Below are positions 1 through 6,331 of a DNA stretch of 6,594 nucleotides, in pieces (positions within the stretch are counted from its first letter, which is position 1; each line of letters begins with the position of its first letter). The stretch comes from Bacillota bacterium. GTDB taxonomy: Bacteria; Bacillota; Limnochordia; Limnochordales; ZCTH02-B6. Both the position numbers and the translations under genes were made by a program. Where the stretch lies: NCBI GenBank assembly GCA_003387805.1, contig QGSR01000109.1, positions 1-6,594 on the forward strand, read 5' to 3'. Below the pieces are notes generated by a model. The model was not told where the DNA came from. It did not search any database and worked only from the letters and a program-made list of their open reading frames with translations.

Positions 1-4
1 CTGG

Positions 5-859
5 GTGGCGGCGCGGGGGGAGCGGCAGACGACCATCGGCGCGGCGGTGAGCATGGACGGCGTGGGCCTCCACGGCGGGCGGCCGTGCCGGATGACGCTT
101 TTGCCCGCGCCGGCGGACACGGGCATCGTCTGGCGGCGCGCCGATCTTCCCGGGGCCCCCGAGGTGCCGGCGTCCGCCGAATTCGTCGTGGACACGACCC
201 GGGCCACGTCCATCGGCCGCGGCGCGGCCGCCGTGCGTACGGTGGAGCACGTCATGGCCGCGCTGCGCGCGCTGCGCATCGACAACGCGGTGGTGCAGCT
301 GGACGGCGAGGAGCCGCCCTTTGCCGACGGCGCCGCGGCGGCATTCGTCCGGCTCATCCGCCGCGCCGGCACGGAGCTCCTGGACGCGCCCCGCCGGGCC
401 CGCCCGCTGCGGGCGCCCGCCTGGGCGGCGGCCGGGGACGCCTACATCGTCGCGCTGCCCGCGGACGAATTCCGCGTCACCTATACGTTCGTGTCGGACC
501 ATCCCGCGCTGGGCACCCAGTTCGCCGACTTTCCCGTGGACCCGGACGTGTTTGAAACAGAGATCGCGCCGGCCCGCACCGTCGGCTGGCTGCACGAGGT
601 GGAGGCGCTGCGGCGCCGCGGGCTGGGCCTGGGCATCACCAAAGACGCGGCCGTCGTCGTCGACGAGACCGGTTTCGTTTCGCCCATGCGCATGCCCGAC
701 GAAGTGGCCCGGCACAAAGTGCTGGACATTGTGGGCGATCTGGCGCTGGCCGGCCCCCTGGCGGGCGTCCACGTCATGGCCGTCCGGTCGGGACATGCTT
801 TGCATGTGGAGCTGGCGAAAAAAATTCAGCAACAGTTCATGGAGGAGGACGCGAATTGA
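5..859 (+). CDS. lpxC: LpxC, UDP-3-O-acyl-N-acetylglucosamine deacetylase (start uncertain)
   Basis: Zinc-dependent cytosolic deacetylase that removes the acetyl group from UDP-3-O-acyl-GlcNAc, the committed step of lipid A synthesis. The fold and active site are complete. The N-terminal GVGLHGG motif is at residues 19-25. Next comes TVEH (79-82), giving the catalytic Glu81 and zinc ligand His82. ART is at 190-192, and RHKVLDIVGDL (236-246) supplies ligands His237 and Asp241. SGH (262-264) supplies the conserved C-terminal His264. These match E. coli Glu78, His79, Thr191, His238, Asp242 and His265. The GTG at base 5 gives 284 residues, close to the 282 I recall for the Aquifex enzyme, and a normal lead-in before the RQTTI segment. 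However, the frame stays open to the window edge and no ribosome binding site is visible, so the true start may lie upstream. The stop overlaps the next gene by 4 bases (TTGA). I am very sure of the function and less sure of the start. Confidence 0.96.
   Translation: MAARGERQTTIGAAVSMDGVGLHGGRPCRMTLLPAPADTGIVWRRADLPGAPEVPASAEFVVDTTRATSIGRGAAAVRTVEHVMAALRALRIDNAVVQLDGEEPPFADGAAAAFVRLIRRAGTELLDAPRRARPLRAPAWAAAGDAYIVALPADEFRVTYTFVSDHPALGTQFADFPVDPDVFETEIAPARTVGWLHEVEALRRRGLGLGITKDAAVVVDETGFVSPMRMPDEVARHKVLDIVGDLALAGPLAGVHVMAVRSGHALHVELAKKIQQQFMEEDAN
841..849 (+). promoter_or_regulatory. Ribosome binding site for the nucleotidylyltransferase gene
   Basis: GGAGGAGGA lies 6 bases before the TTG at 856, inside the end of lpxC. 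It supports TTG as the start codon and implies translational coupling through the TTGA stop/start overlap. Confidence 0.75.
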
Positions 860-1857
860 AGGCGATTTTGCCCGTGGCCGGCGTCGGCACGCGGCTGCGG
901 CCCCTCACCCATACCCAGCCCAAGACGCTGGTGCACGTGGCCGGCAAACCCATCCTGGGCCACATTCTCGACCGGCTGGCGCCGGTGGGCGTGGACGAAG
1001 TGGTGCTCATCGTCGGCCAGTGGGGCGAGCGCATCGTCGAGTACGTGGAGAAATCGTACCCCCGGCTGAAAGTGACCGCGGTGGAGCAGGCCGAGCGCAA
1101 AGGGCTGGGCCACGCGGTGTACATGGCGAAGGACGTGTTCGGCGCCGGCGAGCCGGCGCTCATCGTGCTGGGGGACACGATTTTCCAGGCCGACCTGCAG
1201 GCGGCGCTGACGCGGGGCAAGAGCGCTATCGGCGTGCGCCGGGTGCCCAATCCGAGCCAGTTCGGCGTCGTGGAGCTGGACGGGGAGCGGGTGAAGCGGC
1301 TGCTGGAGAAGCCGGCGGACCCGCCCACCGATCTGGCCATCGTCGGCATTTACTACGTGCGGGACAGCGCCCTCTTGTTCCGGTGCCTGGACGAAATCAT
1401 CGCCGAAGACATCAAGGTGAAAGGCGAGTACCAGCTGACCGACGGCCTGCAGCGCATGATCGAGCGGGGGGAGGAGTTGTTCACCTTCCCCGTCGAAGAT
1501 TGGTGGGATTGCGGCAATCCCGACATTTTGCTGGAGACCAACCGGGAGCTCCTGGAACGGGAGCGGCCGGCGGCGCCGCAGCTTCAGGGCAGCATCGTGG
1601 TGTCGCCGGTGGCTATCGATCCGACGGCCGTCATCGAGCGGTCGGTCATCGGGCCGTACGTGTCGGTGGCCGCGGGCGTGACGATTCGCGACAGCGTCAT
1701 TCGCGACAGCATTTTGAACGAAGGCGCGCACGTGTCCACGGTCCTGCTCGACCATTCCATTGTCGGCGAGGACGCGGACGTGCGCGGCGAATTTTCCCGG
1801 CTGCACATCGGCGACTCGTCCAGCATGCACCTGGGCGGCAGCGGCCGGCGGGAGTGA
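856..1857 (+). CDS. Sugar-1-phosphate nucleotidylyltransferase with C-terminal left-handed beta-helix
   Basis: Predicted to join a nucleoside triphosphate and a sugar-1-phosphate into an NDP-sugar plus pyrophosphate (NTP_transferase family, RmlA/GalU/GlmU-like). The 333-residue protein has the nucleotide-binding signature GxGTRLRP (9-16) followed by PK (22-23). A likely metal-binding Asp107 is in LGD, EKP is at 151-153, GEYQLTD at 190-196, and Asp218 in WWDCGNP (216-222) is a candidate second metal ligand. From about residue 244 to 312 hexapeptide repeats form a short left-handed beta-helix, as in archaeal and GlmU-like two-domain enzymes. That helix is too short to be a convincing GlmU acetyltransferase. 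The start is TTG with a strong ribosome binding site. The nucleotide and sugar cannot be read from the sequence; dTTP/UTP with glucose-1-P, or a GDP/CDP-sugar product, remain possible. Its place inside a lipid A operon suggests a role in lipopolysaccharide or glycolipid sugar supply, which is inference. Confidence 0.88.
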   Translation: MKAILPVAGVGTRLRPLTHTQPKTLVHVAGKPILGHILDRLAPVGVDEVVLIVGQWGERIVEYVEKSYPRLKVTAVEQAERKGLGHAVYMAKDVFGAGEPALIVLGDTIFQADLQAALTRGKSAIGVRRVPNPSQFGVVELDGERVKRLLEKPADPPTDLAIVGIYYVRDSALLFRCLDEIIAEDIKVKGEYQLTDGLQRMIERGEELFTFPVEDWWDCGNPDILLETNRELLERERPAAPQLQGSIVVSPVAIDPTAVIERSVIGPYVSVAAGVTIRDSVIRDSILNEGAHVSTVLLDHSIVGEDADVRGEFSRLHIGDSSSMHLGGSGRRE

Positions 1858-1862
1858 GAGCC

Positions 1863-2297
1863 ATGGAAGCCGCCGACATTATGAAACTTTTGCCCCACCG
1901 CTACCCGATGCTGATGGTGGACCGCATCGTGGAGCTGGAGCCCGGCCGGCGCGCGGTGGGCGTCAAGAACGTCACCGTCAACGAGCCGGTGTTTACGGGG
2001 CACTATCCGGGGCATCCCATTTTTCCCGGCGTCCTGATCATCGAGGCTATGGCGCAGGTAGGCGGCGTCGCGCTGCTTCCCGAAGGAGGCGACGCCTCCG
2101 CCGACGGGCGCGTGCCCCTGCTGACGGGCGTGGACAAGGTGCGCTTCCGCCGGCCGGTGGTGCCGGGGGATCAGCTGCGCATCGAGGTGACGGCCCTCAA
2201 GGTGCGCAGCGCCTTGGCCAAGGTGGCCGCGCAGGCCGCCGTGGACGGCGAGCACGTGGCCGAGGCCGAGCTTATGTTTGCGTGGAGGCGGCCGTGA
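1863..2297 (+). CDS. fabZ: FabZ, 3-hydroxyacyl-ACP dehydratase
   Basis: Dehydrates (3R)-hydroxyacyl-ACP to trans-2-enoyl-ACP in type II fatty acid synthesis, using a hot-dog fold. The 144-residue length is typical for FabZ. The N-terminal LLPHRYPMLMVDR (residues 9-21) and the active-site region are standard: GHYPGHP at 46-52 followed by PGVLIIEAMAQ at 55-65. By alignment with E. coli (His54, Glu68) the catalytic pair is His47 and Glu61, with the usual 14-residue spacing. ATG at 1863 is preceded by GGGAG at 1850-1854, 8 bases upstream. The 5-base gap from the previous gene is the only non-overlapping junction in the window. FabZ is often encoded next to lpxA because both act on the 3-hydroxyacyl-ACP pool, so dehydration and lipid A acylation compete. 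It could also be named FabA-like, but FabA lacks this length and context. Confidence 0.97.
   Translation: MEAADIMKLLPHRYPMLMVDRIVELEPGRRAVGVKNVTVNEPVFTGHYPGHPIFPGVLIIEAMAQVGGVALLPEGGDASADGRVPLLTGVDKVRFRRPVVPGDQLRIEVTALKVRSALAKVAAQAAVDGEHVAEAELMFAWRRP
2284..2288 (+). promoter_or_regulatory. Ribosome binding site deciding the lpxA start
   Basis: GGAGG lies 5 bases before the GTG at 2294 and 11 bases before the ATG at 2300. The closer spacing and the GTGA overlap with the fabZ stop favour GTG, but ATG 2300 is not excluded. Confidence 0.6.
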
Positions 2298-3085
2298 CCA
2301 TGGGCGGGGGTCCTCGCATCCACCCGACGGCGGTGGTCGATTCGGGCGCGCGGATTGCCGACGACGTCGTCATCGGCCCGTACGCGGTGGTCGAAGGCGA
2401 CGTGGCCATCGGCCCGGGCACGCGGCTCGGTCCCCACGTCGTCGTGTACGCGGGCACGCGCCTGGGCAAAAACAACGAGGTGGGCGCCGGCGCGGTCCTG
2501 GGCATGGTGCCGCAGGATTTGAAGTACGCGGGCGAGCCGACGACGCTGGTCATCGGCGACGGCAACCGCATCGGCGAGTACGTCACCATCAGCCGGGGCA
2601 CCGCGGCGGGCCGGGGCGAAACCCGCATCGGCGACGGCAACTATTTCATGGCCCTGTCCCACGTGGGCCACGACTGCATCGTCGGCAACGAGGTGATTTT
2701 GACCCAGGGCGCCGCCCTGGCGGGCATGGTCACCGTGGAGGACTGGGCGGTGCTGGGCGGCATGGCGGGGGTGCATCAGTTCGTCCGCATCGGGCGGCTG
2801 GCCATGGTGGGCGGCATGTGCAAGGTGACCCGGGACGTGCCGCCCTACACGCTGGTGGACGGCAACCCGGCCGAGGCCCGGGGCATCAACACGGTGGGGC
2901 TGGCCCGCCGGGGCGTCGGCGAGGAGCGGCGCGGCGAGCTGAAGCGGGCTTTCCGGCTGCTGTTCCGCTCCACCGTCAGCATGAGCGAGCGGCTGGCGGC
3001 CATCAGGGAGCGGGTGCCGCCGTCGCCGGAGCGGGACCACTTGCTTAAGTTCGTGGCCGAGTCCGAACGGGGGATTTGCCGGTGA
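2294..3085 (+). CDS. lpxA: LpxA, acyl-ACP--UDP-N-acetylglucosamine O-acyltransferase
   Basis: Cytosolic trimeric left-handed beta-helix enzyme that transfers a 3-hydroxyacyl chain from ACP to the 3-OH of UDP-GlcNAc, the first step of lipid A synthesis. The 263 residues match E. coli LpxA (262). Hexapeptide repeats run from IHPTAVV (9-15) to about residue 185, followed by a helical C-terminal domain. PQDLKY is at 73-78 (Gln74, Lys77). SHVGHD (122-127) gives His123 and the general base His126 (E. coli His125). His161 in VHQF corresponds to His160. Gly174 matches E. coli Gly173, which permits a long acyl chain, so a C14-like donor is possible (inference). One oddity is that E. coli His144 aligns with Met145. 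The GTG start at 2294 overlaps fabZ by 4 bases; ATG 2300 would remove two residues. The end overlaps lpxI by 4 bases. Confidence 0.97.
   Translation: MTMGGGPRIHPTAVVDSGARIADDVVIGPYAVVEGDVAIGPGTRLGPHVVVYAGTRLGKNNEVGAGAVLGMVPQDLKYAGEPTTLVIGDGNRIGEYVTISRGTAAGRGETRIGDGNYFMALSHVGHDCIVGNEVILTQGAALAGMVTVEDWAVLGGMAGVHQFVRIGRLAMVGGMCKVTRDVPPYTLVDGNPAEARGINTVGLARRGVGEERRGELKRAFRLLFRSTVSMSERLAAIRERVPPSPERDHLLKFVAESERGICR
3069..3074 (+). promoter_or_regulatory. Ribosome binding site deciding the lpxI start
   Basis: GGGGGA lies 7 bases before GTG 3082, which itself overlaps the lpxA stop (GTGA). This favours GTG 3082 over the in-frame TTG at 3076, which would sit only 1 base after the site. Confidence 0.6.
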
Positions 3086-3897
3086 AAACGGTGGGCATCG
3101 TGGCCGGCGCGGGCCGGCTGCCGGCGCTGGCCCTGCGGGCCGCCGCGCACAAGGGCTGGAAGGCCGCCGTCGTGTCGGTGGCCGGCGGGCCGCGGCCGGA
3201 GCTGGCCGCCGAGGCGGCCTCGTACGAAGAAATTCCGCTGGGCCAGTACGGGCGCGTGCTGGCCGCGCTGACGGCCCGGGGCGTGCGGGACGTGTACCTT
3301 CTGGGCAAGCTGCCCAAAGCCGCCGTGGCCAACGGCGGGTTTGACGAGGCCGCGCAACGGGTGCTGGCCCGGGTGGCCCGCCGGGGCGACCACGCCGTCA
3401 TCGAAGCCTTCGTGCAGGATATGGCCGGGCGGGGCCTGACGGTGCGGTCGCAGCTGGAGCTGCTGGGAGACTACGTGGCGCGGCCGGGCTGGGCCGCGGG
3501 CCGGGAGCTCACCGAGCGGGAGCGGGCCGACGTGGACTACGGGCTGGAGATCGCTTCGCTGCTGGCTGACCGCGTCGACGCGGGCCAGACCGTGGTGGTG
3601 AAAGAAGGCGTCGTGCTGGCCCTGGAGGCCGCGGAAGGCACCGATGAAACCATCCGCCGCGGCGGCCGCCTGGGCGGGCCGGGCGCGGTGGTGGTCAAAG
3701 TGAAGGGCCGGCGCCCGGCGCACCTGGAGCTGCCCGCGGTGGGCCACGACACCGTGGACGCCATGGCCGAGGCGGGCGCGGGCGTGCTGGCCGTGGAGGC
3801 GGGCCGGGTGCTGTTGGTGGACCCGGAGGGCATGGCGGCGCGGGCGCGGGAGCTGGGCATGGCCTTCATCGCCGTGGAAAGAAGCGGGAACGCATGA
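3082..3897 (+). CDS. lpxI: LpxI, UDP-2,3-diacylglucosamine pyrophosphatase (DUF1009)
   Basis: Hydrolyses UDP-2,3-diacylglucosamine to lipid X (2,3-diacylglucosamine-1-phosphate) and UMP; it replaces LpxH in many non-gammaproteobacterial lineages. The 271-residue protein has the N-terminal glycine-rich GIVAGAGRLP (5-14), GKLPK (75-79), and the highly characteristic block GVVLALEAAEGTD (176-188). Near the C-terminus come LPAVGHDT (217-224) and VEAGRVLLVD (238-247). This order matches Caulobacter LpxI as I remember it. The oddity is the conserved Q-[DE]-x-R-x-D-x-P segment. It reads R-P-A-H-L-E-L-P here (211-218), so Glu216 stands where Caulobacter has Asp225 and His214 stands where it has an Arg. 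The start is GTG 3082, chosen for the 4-base overlap and ribosome binding site. Placement directly between lpxA and lpxB supports the assignment. Activity with the altered motif is inferred, not shown. Confidence 0.93.
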   Translation: MKTVGIVAGAGRLPALALRAAAHKGWKAAVVSVAGGPRPELAAEAASYEEIPLGQYGRVLAALTARGVRDVYLLGKLPKAAVANGGFDEAAQRVLARVARRGDHAVIEAFVQDMAGRGLTVRSQLELLGDYVARPGWAAGRELTERERADVDYGLEIASLLADRVDAGQTVVVKEGVVLALEAAEGTDETIRRGGRLGGPGAVVVKVKGRRPAHLELPAVGHDTVDAMAEAGAGVLAVEAGRVLLVDPEGMAARARELGMAFIAVERSGNA

Positions 3898-5042
3898 CGC
3901 GGCTTTTGTTTTCCGCGGGGGAAGCGTCGGGCGACATGCACGCGGCGGACCTCATCGCCGCGCTGAAAGCGCGCGTCGGCGAGCTGGAGATGTACGGCAT
4001 GGGCGGGCCCCTCATGCAGCAGGCGGGCGTTGAGCTTTTGTTCAACCCGACCAGCATGAGCACCGTCGGCTTCGTGGAGGCGCTGAAGAGCGTGCAGGTC
4101 ATGCGGCGGGTGCTGGGACGCCTGGGCGACGCCATGGACCGCCGGCCGCCCGACGCGGTGGTTTGCATCGACTTTTCGGGCTTCAACATGAAGCTGGCCG
4201 AGCTGGCCCGCCGCAAAGGCTTGCCCGTGGTGTACTACCTGCCGCCGTCCGCGTGGGCGTGGGGGCGGGGACGGGCGGAGAAGCTGGCGCGGCTGGGCGT
4301 GACCGTGTGCGCGGCGCTGCCCGTGGAGGTGGAGGCGTACCGGGAGGCCGGCGCGGAGGTGGTGTTCGTCGGACACCCCCTGGTGGACCGGGTGAAGCCG
4401 TCCGCGCCGGCTGAGGACGTGCGCCGGGAGCTGGGCGTGGGGCCCGATCGGCCGCTGATTGCCCTTTTGCCCGGCAGCCGGGAGCAGGAGCTGAAGCAGC
4501 TGCTGCCGCCCATGCTGGAGGCCGCGGCCGTGATTTTCCGGGAGCGGCCCGACGCCCGGTTCGCGCTGCCGGTGGCGCACACCCTCAGCGCGCAGACGGT
4601 CAAGCGATTTCTGCCCCAGGACGCGCCGCCGCTGGCCGTGCTGGAGGGGCGCACGTACGACGTCATGCACGCGGCCGACGCCGCGATGATCAGCATGGGC
4701 ACCGCGACGCTGGAGGCCGCGCTGCTGGGGCTGCCCCACGTCGCGTGCTACCGGGTTTCGGGCGCGACGTACGCGCTGGCCCGCCGGCTGATCAAGATCT
4801 CCCACTTTGCGCTGCCCAACATCATCGCCGGCCGGGAGATCGTGCCGGAACTGGTGCAGGCCGACGTCACCGGCGAAAAGCTGGCCCGGGCCGTGCTACC
4901 CATGCTGGAGCCGCAGCGGCGGGAGGAGCTGCGGGCCCGGCTGTCCCGGGTGCGGGAGGCCCTGGGCGACGGCGACGCCGCGGGCAAGGCCGCCGATATT
5001 ATCTTGGCGAAGGCGCGGGCCCGGGCCCCGCAGGAGCAGTGA
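3894..5042 (+). CDS. lpxB: LpxB, lipid-A-disaccharide synthase (GT19)
   Basis: Membrane-associated GT-B glycosyltransferase that condenses UDP-2,3-diacylglucosamine with lipid X to give the beta-1,6-linked lipid A disaccharide 1-phosphate, releasing UDP. The length of 382 residues equals that of E. coli LpxB. SAGEASGD (7-14) is the N-terminal signature. CIDFSGFN (91-98) holds Asp93, matching E. coli Asp98, although the usual Pro-Asp after it is Ser-Gly here. PPSAWAWG (117-124) and LLPGSR (191-196) follow, with Arg196 aligning to the LPGSR arginine of other LpxBs. GRTYDVMHAAD (252-262), SMGTATLE (267-274) and LPNIIAGRE (307-315) form the UDP-sugar-binding C-terminal domain. The start ATG overlaps the lpxI stop (ATGA); its ribosome binding site is only a weak purine run at 3876-3884, so coupling to lpxI translation is likely. 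The active site looks intact. Confidence 0.96.
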   Translation: MTRLLFSAGEASGDMHAADLIAALKARVGELEMYGMGGPLMQQAGVELLFNPTSMSTVGFVEALKSVQVMRRVLGRLGDAMDRRPPDAVVCIDFSGFNMKLAELARRKGLPVVYYLPPSAWAWGRGRAEKLARLGVTVCAALPVEVEAYREAGAEVVFVGHPLVDRVKPSAPAEDVRRELGVGPDRPLIALLPGSREQELKQLLPPMLEAAAVIFRERPDARFALPVAHTLSAQTVKRFLPQDAPPLAVLEGRTYDVMHAADAAMISMGTATLEAALLGLPHVACYRVSGATYALARRLIKISHFALPNIIAGREIVPELVQADVTGEKLARAVLPMLEPQRREELRARLSRVREALGDGDAAGKAADIILAKARARAPQEQ

Positions 5043-6331
5043 TGGAACTCATTTTCACCGCCAACAGCCCCGGCGAGGTGTCCACGTGGCTCGCGCCGAC
5101 GCTGCGGGCCGTCAAAGAGCGGGCGCCGGGCGCGGTGACCACGGTGTTTCTCGTGCCGTGCGCGTTCGCGACGGGCGCCGAGGCGGACGTGGTGCGGGCC
5201 ATGCCCGAGGCGGACCGGGCCTTCGGGCCCGGGGACTACTGGCGCGTCGCTTTGGGACTGCGGCGCTTTGCGTGGGCCGGCGGCCGGCGGCCGTCCCGGG
5301 CCGCCCTGCTGTATCTGGGCGGCGACCTGGTGCATGCGGCGGCGCTGGCGCGGCGGCTGCGGGTGCCCGCGCTGGCATATCTTGAGAGGGGCAGCCGCTG
5401 GAGCCGGCGGTTCGCGGAAGTGCTGGTGCCCGACGAGCGGGCCCGGCGCAGCGTGCTGCGGCGCGGCGAAGCGGACCAGCGCATCGCCGTGGTCGGGGAT
5501 TTGATGGTGGACGCGGTGCGGGGCGGCGCCGGGCGGCGCCGGCTGGCGGCCGAATGGGGTCTGGACCCGGAAAAGCCCATCGTGGCCCTGTTTCCCGGCA
5601 GCCGGCCCTACGAGATCCGCCTGACCATCCGGTTTTTCCTGCGGGCTATGGAGCTTTTGCGGGCGGACCACCCGGACGCGCAGTGCGTCATCAGCCTGTC
5701 CGCGTACGGAACGCCCGACCTTTTGCGCGGATCCGACGAGGACGCGCTGGAAGGCACCTCGGTGACGGTGGAGGCCGCGGGCGGCCGCTGGCGGGTGACG
5801 ACGCAGCGGGGACTGACGGCCGTCGCGGTGCAAGGCCGGCCTTACGACGTCATGGGCGCCGCGGACATGGCGCTGACGGTGCCCGGCAGCAACACGGCCG
5901 AAATGGCCGCCGCCGGCTTGCCCATGGTGGTCGTCTTGCCCATGAATCTGGTGGAGAAAATTCCGCTGCCGGGCGCGGCCCAGTACGCGGAGCGCCTGCC
6001 GCTGGTGGGCAAGCGCCTGAAGCGGAACCTGGTGTACAAGCGGGCCGCGGCCATGCCCTTTGTGGCCTGGCCCAACCGGAAGGCCAACGAGGCGGTGGTG
6101 CCCGAGGTGCGGGGCGTGCTGCGGCCGGAGGACGTGGCGCTGGAGGCGGTGCAGCTGTTGGGCGACGCGAAGCGCCGCGCGGCCATGAGCCGGCGGCTGC
6201 GGGACGTCATGGGCCCGGGCGGGGCCGCGGGCCGGGTGGCGGAGCGGCTTTTGGCCGCGGCCGAGGCGGCCGGCGGCGCGAAGTCCGGTGTCCCGAAAGC
6301 CGGCGCGGACGGGGCCGGTGACGGACCGTGA
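5042..6331 (+). CDS. LpxB-like GT-B protein, divergent second copy of unknown substrate
   Basis: A 429-residue protein related to LpxB but not a simple duplicate. Shared landmarks in order are an N-terminal loop with ANSPGEVSTW (7-16), FPGSR (184-188), GRPYDVMGAAD (265-275, nearly identical to LpxB 252-262), PGSNTAEMAAAGLP (281-294) in place of SGTATLE, and PNRKANEAVVPE (344-355) in place of LPNIIAGRE. Where LpxB has its catalytic Asp, this protein reads YLGGDL (91-96), so the Asp is shifted two residues (Asp95). There is an insertion of about 20 residues around 235-262 and a low-complexity Gly/Ala tail from 411. The ATG overlaps the lpxB stop by one base, with CAGGAG at 5031-5036. It probably binds a nucleotide-sugar or lipid-linked sugar at the inner membrane and acts near LpxB. 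Substrate and reaction are unknown, and a non-catalytic LpxB partner is also possible. Confidence 0.8.
   Translation: MELIFTANSPGEVSTWLAPTLRAVKERAPGAVTTVFLVPCAFATGAEADVVRAMPEADRAFGPGDYWRVALGLRRFAWAGGRRPSRAALLYLGGDLVHAAALARRLRVPALAYLERGSRWSRRFAEVLVPDERARRSVLRRGEADQRIAVVGDLMVDAVRGGAGRRRLAAEWGLDPEKPIVALFPGSRPYEIRLTIRFFLRAMELLRADHPDAQCVISLSAYGTPDLLRGSDEDALEGTSVTVEAAGGRWRVTTQRGLTAVAVQGRPYDVMGAADMALTVPGSNTAEMAAAGLPMVVVLPMNLVEKIPLPGAAQYAERLPLVGKRLKRNLVYKRAAAMPFVAWPNRKANEAVVPEVRGVLRPEDVALEAVQLLGDAKRRAAMSRRLRDVMGPGGAAGRVAERLLAAAEAAGGAKSGVPKAGADGAGDGP

Noticed and set aside
3..50. Possible C-terminus of an upstream gene (such as lpxD) ending at TGA 48-50 in the third + frame
   Set aside because: Only 15 Arg/Gly-rich codons are visible, with no family signature, and it would need a 46-base overlap with lpxC, unlike the short overlaps elsewhere.
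1684..1710. Direct repeat ATTCGCGACAGC at 1684-1695 and 1699-1710
   Set aside because: It encodes the internal IRDS/IRDS repetition of the beta-helix, a normal feature of hexapeptide-repeat domains, not a mobile or regulatory repeat.
826..1830. Long open frame on the minus strand antisense to the nucleotidylyltransferase
   Set aside because: Its product is rich in His, Arg, Gln and Pro without any recognisable domain, as expected from the complement of a high-GC gene, and the + strand frame encodes a clear enzyme.
856..1857. Naming the nucleotidylyltransferase GlmU
   Set aside because: The GTRLRP signature is RmlA/GalU-like, and the C-terminal helix of about 70 residues is much shorter than the GlmU acetyltransferase domain.
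3537..4805. 422-codon open frame on the minus strand across lpxI and lpxB
   Set aside because: Same compositional shadow effect; it crosses two well-supported genes on the other strand and has no motifs or sensible ribosome binding site.
4748..5833. 361-codon open frame on the minus strand antisense to the LpxB-like gene
   Set aside because: Low-complexity Arg/His/Pro/Ala composition and no domain; explained by GC-rich third positions of the sense gene.
5042..6331. Recent duplication or assembly artefact of lpxB
   Set aside because: The two proteins share only short motifs (for example 12 identical bases at 4656-4667 and 5843-5854); elsewhere they differ strongly, so the paralogy is ancient.
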